From DATKYV01 sp035528275 (GTDB lineage: Bacteria > Acidobacteriota > Terriglobia > UBA7540): a stretch of DNA of 52,077 nt. The notes under the pieces are model-generated. The model worked only from the letters and a program-made list of their open reading frames with translations. It ran no database searches and had not been told where the DNA came from. The stretch is taken from assembly GCA_035528275.1 (NCBI GenBank), contig DATKYV010000010.1:1-52077 (forward strand), written 5' to 3'. Each line of letters begins with the position of its first letter. Within the stretch, counting starts at the first letter, position 1. The position numbers and the translations under genes are program-made. This document shows, one piece after another, positions 46,263 through 52,077 of this stretch.

Positions 46263-46949
46263 TCATCCCAACTCGGCGGCAATCCGCATCAGGTCCACTT
46301 CCGCGAATTCCGCGCAAACCCACTCGGCGTGGCGCAGCTCTTCCACCTCCCGGCTATGAGTCAGCGCCAGGCACTTCATCCCCGCCGCGTGGGCGGCATC
46401 GATGCCGGCCGGCGCGTCCTCGATGACCAGGCACTCGACGCCCCGCAAGGGCGTTTCCCGGAATGGCGGGAGTTGTTGAAGGCGCGCCAGCGCGATCCGG
46501 AAGACCTCGGGGTCGGGCTTCGACCGCTGGCAATCGTCGGCGGTGGCGAGGACTGCGAAGTGCTCTTTGAGGCCGAGTTTGGCGAGCAGGTGCTCGATTT
46601 CTCCTCGCAGACTGCCGCTGGCGATGGCCAGGGGATAGCGCGTCGCGACCTTTCGAACGAAATCCACGGCACCCGGCATGGCGGGAAGACCATCCCGGAT
46701 GATCTCCCCGTAAGCCCGCGCCTTCCAGGCGATCAGCTCATCCCGCCGAGCGCCATCGATGGGCCTCTGGTGCGTGGCGTAGAGATGTTCGATGATGCCG
46801 CGGTCGTCGAAGGCGAGATAGTCGCGGTAATACTCTTCTTCCGAAATCTCCCAACCTTCCTGCGCTGCCATTTGCTGGGTGAGCCGCATGATAATCGGTT
46901 CGCTGTCCACCAGGATGCCGTCGAAATCAAAGATCAGCGCGCGCAGCAA
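46263..46949 (-). CDS. HAD-superfamily hydrolase, beta-phosphoglucomutase-like
   Basis: About 228 residues. Motif I is DFDGILVDSEP with nucleophile Asp, motif II lies in ASGSLRGEIEHLL, and the motif III/IV region has KPDPEVF and VIEDAPAGIDAAHAAGM. The C1 cap sits between. This subgroup includes sugar phosphatases and beta-phosphoglucomutase. TTG 46949 is chosen because GGAG lies upstream and because the core begins three residues on; an earlier GTG is possible. Substrate unknown. Confidence 0.87.
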   Translation of the reverse strand: MLRALIFDFDGILVDSEPIIMRLTQQMAAQEGWEISEEEYYRDYLAFDDRGIIEHLYATHQRPIDGARRDELIAWKARAYGEIIRDGLPAMPGAVDFVRKVATRYPLAIASGSLRGEIEHLLAKLGLKEHFAVLATADDCQRSKPDPEVFRIALARLQQLPPFRETPLRGVECLVIEDAPAGIDAAHAAGMKCLALTHSREVEELRHAEWVCAEFAEVDLMRIAAELG

Positions 46950-47208
46950 GCTTGAGAACTCTCCGAAGCCGAAAAAATCAGGCCAGGCCGGCCTTGTCCC
47001 GGCGTCCAATCCTCAGCGGAACTCTGAGGCGGTGAGCCGAGTCGGGCGGGCAAAAGCACGTTATGATACACTTGATTTTTCGGGGGCTGCAAGAATCGGA
47101 CCCCACAGCGAGGGACAGGTGGCCGGGCGGCGCAGACGGCCGTGTGACCTGCTCATCGGCTGTCGCATCGAATAAACCCATGACGCGAGTTGGAGGGAGC
47201 GGCGGAAG

Positions 47209-47934
47209 GTGACACAGGGACTCAGCATTCCCCTGGCTTTTGTGGCGGGCGTGGTCTCGTTCCTCTCACCGTGCGTTCTGCCGCTGGTTCCGGGTTACAT
47301 TTCAATGCTTTCCGGAGCTTCGATGGAGGAGTTGAAAGCCGGAGCGGGCGGGGAGTTGGTGGGCCGCATCTTCCGCAATTCGGTGGCCTTCGTCATCGGG
47401 TTCTCGGTGGTCTTCATCATCCTGGGAGCCTCGGCCACCTGGGTGGGCAAATTCCTGCTGGCCCAGCGAACGATATTCAACGTTGTGGCGGGGATTATCA
47501 TCATCGTCTTTGGATTGCACCTCACCGGACTGATCAGAATCCCCTTCCTCTATCGTGAAGCGAGGATGAATACGGGCGCGCCGCGGCGAGGCCTGCTGGG
47601 TTCTTTCGTGCTGGGATTCGCTTTCGCGTTCGGCTGGACGCCATGCATCGGTCCGATTCTCACGGCGATTCTGAGTCTGGCGGCCATCCGCGAGACCGTC
47701 TTCCAGGGAATGTTTCTGCTGGCAGTCTACTCGGCGGGCCTGGCGATTCCGTTTCTGCTCACCGGCCTGGGCCTCAGCCAGTTCATGAAATTCTACGGTG
47801 GATTCAGGAAGCACCTGCAGGTGGTGGAAGTGATCTCCGGCGTTCTGCTCATCGGCATCGGCGTGCTGATGGCATTCAACAAGTTCACCATCCTTTCCGG
47901 TTATTTTGGCTTCCTGAACCGGTTCACCCTGTAA
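47209..47934 (+). CDS. ccdA: Cytochrome c biogenesis membrane protein CcdA
   Basis: 241 residues, about six helices. The two redox cysteines are in SFLSPCVLPLVPGY and FGWTPCIGPILTA, as in CcdA. It passes electrons from cytoplasmic thioredoxin to periplasmic thiol proteins. GTG start, with GGAGGGAG upstream. The lgt gene begins 9 bp after it and a TlpA-like gene follows lgt, a plausible electron acceptor. The window's second CcdA-type protein, distinct from the ArsG-like one. Confidence 0.92.
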   Translation: MTQGLSIPLAFVAGVVSFLSPCVLPLVPGYISMLSGASMEELKAGAGGELVGRIFRNSVAFVIGFSVVFIILGASATWVGKFLLAQRTIFNVVAGIIIIVFGLHLTGLIRIPFLYREARMNTGAPRRGLLGSFVLGFAFAFGWTPCIGPILTAILSLAAIRETVFQGMFLLAVYSAGLAIPFLLTGLGLSQFMKFYGGFRKHLQVVEVISGVLLIGIGVLMAFNKFTILSGYFGFLNRFTL

Positions 47935-47943
47935 GGAGAAGGG

Positions 47944-48777
47944 TTGCATCCTGTCCTCTTTCGTATCGGGTCTTTCGCGCTGCCCACGTACGGCCTGCTG
48001 ATGGTCGCGGCCCTGGTGGTGGCCTTCTATACGGTGCTCCGGTTGGGGAAGCGAGAGGGATTTGATTCCAACCGGCTGTTCGATTTCAGCACCTGGCTGA
48101 TTGTGGTGTCGTTGGTGGGAGCCAAAGTGCTGTTGATCTTGACGGGTTGGACGTACTACTGGAAAAACCCCGGGGAGATTGTGAGCTGGGCGACGTTCCA
48201 GGCGGGTGGGGTCTTTTACGGAGGCTTCATTGCCGCTGTCTTGTTCGCCATATGGTACGTCCGCGTGCACCGGCTACCCATGTGGAAGGTGTTCGACGTC
48301 TATGTGCCCGCCGTGGCCCTCGGCCTGAGCGTCGGGCGATTGGGATGCTTTGCGGCGGGGTGTGATTACGGCAAGCCGACCGATTCCTTCCTCGGCGTCG
48401 TCTTCACGAATCCGTGGAGCCACCAGGTGACCGGCGTGCCGCTGGGCATTCCATTACATCCCACGCAGCTCTACGAATCGGCGGTATCTCTGCTGATTTT
48501 CGGGATTCTCATCTGGTGGTTCCGGCGCAAGAGCTACGACGGGCAGCTGTTCGTGCTCTACCTTGCCCTTTACGCCGTAGCTCGATTCTTTCTCGAGTAT
48601 TTGCGGGGCGACGAGGACCGCGGATTCGTTTTCAATCATATGTTTTCGACCTCGCAGTTCATCGCCCTGCTGGCGCTGGCCTCAGCCGCGGGGCTGACGG
48701 TCTATTTCCATCGGCGCCGCGGCGAGGCTGAACTCGCCCCGCAGGGCGAGCCGGCCCCGAAACGCGCGCGAGGCTGA
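47944..48777 (+). CDS. lgt: Prolipoprotein diacylglyceryl transferase
   Basis: Transfers diacylglycerol to the lipobox Cys of prolipoproteins in the inner membrane. 277 residues and about seven helices. Signature GRLGCFAAGCDYGKPT and HPTQLYES, the latter with the catalytic His region, are intact. TTG start, with AAGGAGAAGG upstream. Tight spacing between ccdA and the TlpA-like gene suggests one transcript. The C-terminal tail is charged and longer than needed. Confidence 0.94.
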   Translation: MHPVLFRIGSFALPTYGLLMVAALVVAFYTVLRLGKREGFDSNRLFDFSTWLIVVSLVGAKVLLILTGWTYYWKNPGEIVSWATFQAGGVFYGGFIAAVLFAIWYVRVHRLPMWKVFDVYVPAVALGLSVGRLGCFAAGCDYGKPTDSFLGVVFTNPWSHQVTGVPLGIPLHPTQLYESAVSLLIFGILIWWFRRKSYDGQLFVLYLALYAVARFFLEYLRGDEDRGFVFNHMFSTSQFIALLALASAAGLTVYFHRRRGEAELAPQGEPAPKRARG

Positions 48778-48815
48778 AATCTCCTGGGGTGTGTTCCGGC
48801 AAGGAAAGGAGTCAC

Positions 48816-49643
48816 GTGAAGAGGGGTAAAGTCTTGGTGGGTGCCTTCCTGGCGATTCTGGCCGTGGCGGGTCTCTACCTCATCAACCGCTACTGGATCG
48901 CCCCCGCAACGAGCCGCTCCGTGAAGACTACTGGGGATCATCCGATGTCTCCGGCGTTCTCATTGACTGACCTCAACGGGCGGAATCTGGAGCTGGCGAG
49001 CTACAAAGGCAAAGTCGTTTTGCTCGATTTTTGGGCGACCTGGTGTGGGCCGTGCCGCATTGAGATTCCCGGATTCGTGGGTCTCCAGGATCGTTACCGC
49101 GAAGAGGGGCTGGCGGTGATCGGAATCTCCTTGGACGACAGCCCGGAGCCGGTGCGGGAGTTCTACCGCGAGTACAAAATGAACTACCCCGTGGCCATGG
49201 GCGACGAGAAGGTGTCGGAGCTGTTCGGTGGAATCCTCGGCCTTCCGACCGCCTTTCTGATCGGCCGCGACGGGAGAATTTATTCCAAGCACATCGGGGC
49301 GACGGACATTTCCGTTTTTGAAGAGGAAATCAAGGAGTTGCTGGCCGCGGAGTCCGCGCAGGAGGCGGCGTCATTCAAACCCGCGGCGCGCGCCCGGCCT
49401 TCGGGAAAGATCGAGCTCGGTGACCCGGCGGAAGTCGATTCCGAAGTCCCCGGTGTGAATCTTTCCAAGCTGACCCCCCAACAAGTGGCGGCTTTCAAAA
49501 AGCACCTCGAAACCATGCAGTGCGACTGTGGATGCAAGTTGAATCTGCTGAAGTGCCGCCTCGACGACCGCTCCTGCGGCGTCAGCCGGCGGCTTGCCCG
49601 TCAAGAGTTGGAAAGGTTCATGAGCGGGACGGCCAAGCTCTGA
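48816..49643 (+). CDS. TlpA-like thioredoxin with C-terminal Cys-rich domain
   Basis: 275 residues. A signal anchor (about 6-25) leads to a periplasmic TlpA/ResA thioredoxin fold with active site C77-G-P-C80 (FWATWCGPC) and cis-Pro in GLPTAFLI. After residue 180 a linker leads to a Cys-rich end, MQCDCGCKLNLLKCRLDDRSCG, with six cysteines. This tail is not part of classic TlpA and resembles small domains that bind metal or form disulfides. GTG is chosen because AAGGAG precedes it. It probably gets electrons from the CcdA encoded upstream. Confidence 0.87.
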   Translation: MKRGKVLVGAFLAILAVAGLYLINRYWIAPATSRSVKTTGDHPMSPAFSLTDLNGRNLELASYKGKVVLLDFWATWCGPCRIEIPGFVGLQDRYREEGLAVIGISLDDSPEPVREFYREYKMNYPVAMGDEKVSELFGGILGLPTAFLIGRDGRIYSKHIGATDISVFEEEIKELLAAESAQEAASFKPAARARPSGKIELGDPAEVDSEVPGVNLSKLTPQQVAAFKKHLETMQCDCGCKLNLLKCRLDDRSCGVSRRLARQELERFMSGTAKL

Positions 49644-49726
49644 CTGGCGATGGGTTTTGACATCCAAATCCGGACAGATCAGTGGAGCGGATCAGAAGCT
49701 GGCTTGCATAAGCTTGCTCGAGTGAT

Positions 49727-51292
49727 ATGCGAAATTCCCGCCGCAGCTTTCTAAGAACCTCCGGCTTGATGCTCGCCGCCGGCGCGCTGCCCTCATGGAT
49801 TCACGAACTTGAGGCGGCGGAAGCCGCGGCTGTGGATAAGGACAAGCTCGCGGACCTTGCCCTGTCCACGGCGAAGAGTCTGGGGGCAAGCTACGCCGAC
49901 ATTCGCATCAATCGGTATCGTGTGGAGTACATCAGCACGCGCGAGAAGCAGGTCCAGCAGGTCGGGCGCTATCAGAGCTTCGGGTTTGGAGTCCGCGTCC
50001 TGGTGAACGGCTCCTGGGGTTTCGCGGCGAGCCGCGACGTGGCTCTCGAGGAGGTTGAACGGGCCACGCATCGGGCGGTGGAGATCGCGCGCGCCAATGC
50101 GGCCTTTCAGACGAAGCCCATTCGATTGGCGCCAGCGAAGAAGGCGACGGCCCACTGGAAAGGTAACTTCCGGCAAGACCCCTTTGAAATTCCGATCGAC
50201 AAGAAAACTGAGTTTCTGCTGAAGATCAACGAAACGGCTCTGAAAGTGAAGGGCGTGAGTTTCGTCGATTCGTCGGCCTACTTCTTCAACGAGCAGAAGT
50301 TCTTCGCTTCAACCGACGACGTGCGAGTCGAACAATACCTTATCCGCAGCGCCCCGTTTTTCAATGTCACGGCCGTCGACGCGGCAAAGGGGGATTTCCA
50401 GGAACGCGCGTCTCTGGGCGCACCGCAATCGGTGGGCTACGAATACCTGGAGGAATACCCCTGGCTGGAAGAGGCCGAACAGGCCGGACACGAAGCCGTG
50501 GAGAAGTTGAAGGCCAAGCCGGTTGAACCCGGCGCATACGATCTGGTCCTCGATCCCACCCACCTCTGGCTGACCATTCATGAAAGCGTGGGGCATTCGA
50601 CGGAGCTCGATCGCGCCCTCGGTTGGGAAGCCGATTTCGCGGGCACCAGCTTCCTGACGCCGGAAAAGACCGGGAAGTTCCGCTTTGGCTCGAAGATCGT
50701 GAATTTCTTTGCCGACCGTACCCAACCCACCGGCCTCGCCACCGTCGGGTATGACGATGATGGCGTTCCCGCGCAGCGCTGGTACCTGGTGAAGGACGGC
50801 GTGTTTGTCGATTGGCAGACGACTCGCGAGTTGGCTCCGCTGATCGGGCGCGAGACTTCTTATGGCTGCACGCATGCGGACAGTTGGGGAAGCGTGGCCT
50901 TCGCGCGCATGCCGAACATCTCTCTGGAGCCGTCGAAGGAGAACGTCTCTCTCGATGACCTCCTCGCGGACGTGAAGAAGGGCGTCCTGATTTACGGCAA
51001 CGGCAGTTTTTCCATCGACCAGCAGCGCTACAACTCTCAGTTCGGTGGACAGACGTTTTGGGAAATCAAGGACGGCAAGCGCGGCGCCATGCTGCGCGAC
51101 GTGGCCTACCAGTCGCGAACCCCCGACTTCTGGGGGGCCTGCGACGCTCTGGGCGGGGTCGCGACCTACGCTCTGGGCGGCGCCCTCAACGACGGGAAAG
51201 GCGAGCCCATGCAATCCAACGCCGTCAGCCACGGCTGCCCGGTGGCGCGTTTTCGCGGCATCAATGTTCTGAATACCGGGACGAAGGGTTGA
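49727..51292 (+). CDS. tldD: TldD/PmbA family metallopeptidase with Tat signal
   Basis: 521 residues. A twin-arginine signal (NSRRSFLRTSGLMLAAGALPSW) is unusual, since E. coli TldD works in the cytoplasm. The zinc motif HESVGH is at 285-290, with the downstream family pieces GYDDDGVPAQRWYLVKDG and SYGCTHADSWG. TldD-type proteins cut peptides with a TldE partner, whose gene follows 18 bp later. The partner lacks a signal. Substrate unknown. Confidence 0.92.
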   Translation: MRNSRRSFLRTSGLMLAAGALPSWIHELEAAEAAAVDKDKLADLALSTAKSLGASYADIRINRYRVEYISTREKQVQQVGRYQSFGFGVRVLVNGSWGFAASRDVALEEVERATHRAVEIARANAAFQTKPIRLAPAKKATAHWKGNFRQDPFEIPIDKKTEFLLKINETALKVKGVSFVDSSAYFFNEQKFFASTDDVRVEQYLIRSAPFFNVTAVDAAKGDFQERASLGAPQSVGYEYLEEYPWLEEAEQAGHEAVEKLKAKPVEPGAYDLVLDPTHLWLTIHESVGHSTELDRALGWEADFAGTSFLTPEKTGKFRFGSKIVNFFADRTQPTGLATVGYDDDGVPAQRWYLVKDGVFVDWQTTRELAPLIGRETSYGCTHADSWGSVAFARMPNISLEPSKENVSLDDLLADVKKGVLIYGNGSFSIDQQRYNSQFGGQTFWEIKDGKRGAMLRDVAYQSRTPDFWGACDALGGVATYALGGALNDGKGEPMQSNAVSHGCPVARFRGINVLNTGTKG

Positions 51293-51310
51293 AGACCGCA
51301 GGAGAATCGG

Positions 51311-52077
51311 ATGTTGCTCAGCGAGAAAGAAGCTAAAACCCTCTGCGGGAAAGTCCTGGAAAGCGTCAAGGCGGATGACGCCGAGGTCCTCGTCCAGAGT
51401 GAGGACTATTCACAGCTTCGATTTGCGGCCAACAACTTCACCACCAACGGGCGGCGCGAGGATATGGAAGTTAACGTCACCGTCTGGATGGATGGGAAAA
51501 AGGGCTCGGCCTCGAGCAATGAAACCGACGATGCGTCGCTCGTGAAGGTTGTTCGTCAGGCGGAGTCGGTGGCGGGCATTTCGCCAGTGGACCCGGAGTA
51601 TCTTCCCACGCTCGGTGCGCGGAAATACAAGCCCGTCGGGGGCTACGTCGAAGCCACTGCGGACCCCGACCCGACGGCGCGTGCCCGGACCATTCACAAA
51701 ATCATCGCTTCGTGTGAAGAGGCGGACGTCACAGGGGCCGGATTCCATCAGGCGCGCGGCGAGGTGGAAGCGGCGGCGAGCAAGCACAGCAATTTCCGTC
51801 ATTACCGCCGGAGCTTGGCGAGCCTTTCGCTCACGGCGCGCACGCCGGATGGTGGTGGCTCCGGCTACTTCTTGCGCAATCACTTCGACGCGTCGAAGCT
51901 CGACACCGAGCGCATCACCCGTGAGGCGATTCAAAAGGCGCTCCGTTCGCGCCAAGCGAAAACCCTGGATCCGGGGACCTACACCGTCATTCTGGAGCCG
52001 CAGGCGGTGGCGGATCTCCTGGGCTATTACGCCACGCTTGCCTTCGATGCCCGCAGCGCCGACGAAGGCCGCAGTCC
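51311..52077 (+). CDS. TldE/PmbA-like partner, 3' end outside window
   Basis: The visible 255 codons from ATG 51311 (GGAG six bases upstream) match the N-terminal and part of the middle of TldE/PmbA proteins: LLSEKEAKTLCGKVLESVKADDAEVLVQSE and RTIHKIIASCEEADVTGAGF. TldE lacks the zinc motif and forms a heterodimer with TldD. No signal peptide is seen, in contrast to the preceding TldD. The window ends at GRS, so length and C-terminus are unknown. Confidence 0.87.
   Translation, partial: MLLSEKEAKTLCGKVLESVKADDAEVLVQSEDYSQLRFAANNFTTNGRREDMEVNVTVWMDGKKGSASSNETDDASLVKVVRQAESVAGISPVDPEYLPTLGARKYKPVGGYVEATADPDPTARARTIHKIIASCEEADVTGAGFHQARGEVEAAASKHSNFRHYRRSLASLSLTARTPDGGGSGYFLRNHFDASKLDTERITREAIQKALRSRQAKTLDPGTYTVILEPQAVADLLGYYATLAFDARSADEGRS

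Overview
The window is GC-rich, densely coded bacterial DNA with mostly Shine-Dalgarno-type starts. The gene content points to Acidobacteriota as an inference, without a marker gene. It includes DUF4139, PEGA, ARPP-1-type and carboxypeptidase-regulatory-like secreted proteins, a Tat-exported Gfo/Idh/MocA oxidoreductase, GH172, a TonB/M48 pair, TldD/PmbA and a fused-type 2-oxoacid:ferredoxin oxidoreductase. No rRNA, tRNA, CRISPR array or intact insertion sequence was seen.

Layout. 1-3234 (minus): 5' two thirds of glutamate synthase large subunit, followed by a regulatory gap with two palindromes, a gene relic and a terminator. 3.6-12.0 kb: a metal/arsenic and thiol-redox island. It holds a DUF134-zinc ribbon-NifX fusion, a ZIP transporter and an OsmC protein. 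A minus-strand operon runs ArsR, HdrA-N-like protein, broken mini-ferredoxin, CxxC thioredoxin-fold protein, ArsF-like, ArsG/CcdA-like, small unknown, mini-ferredoxin. A divergent plus-strand operon runs a second ArsR, Acr3 arsenite pump, small Cys protein and a truncated arsenate reductase. 12.0-25 kb: secreted proteins, GNAT, queA, an RlmI-like methyltransferase, Gfo/Idh/MocA, PIG-L deacetylase, TonB and M48. 25-31 kb: small membrane proteins, a YdcF-type protein, a lone Flp pilin, a PilZ protein, an NHL-repeat protein, a broken rhodanese and a PEGA protein. 31-40 kb: cyclopropane fatty acid synthase, GH172, a beta-barrel, an NTF2-like protein, a Tat-signal radical SAM protein, an alpha/beta hydrolase and an M20 amidohydrolase. 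40-47 kb: korAB, a PilZ-like/coiled-coil protein, an APC permease and a HAD phosphatase. 47-52 kb: ccdA-lgt-tlpA, then a TldD/TldE pair cut by the window end.

How it works together. The best candidate for an under-described system is the 6.0-9.6 kb operon. It joins two Fe-S proteins and an HdrA-N-like protein in the cytoplasm to a thiol relay made of a CxxC mini-thioredoxin, a CcdA-like membrane protein with two intramembrane cysteines and an exported CxxC protein. Its own ArsR controls it, next to a divergent arsenite-efflux operon with a paralogous ArsR. The relay parts resemble the ArsEFG organoarsenical system; the Fe-S parts suggest a ferredoxin-type electron feed, which is inference.

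Decay is visible in the island and elsewhere: a truncated arsC, a receiver-domain fragment, a double-frameshifted ferredoxin and a rhodanese with a frameshifting deletion. The two ferredoxin lesions are single-base losses at short homopolymers and could be assembly errors.
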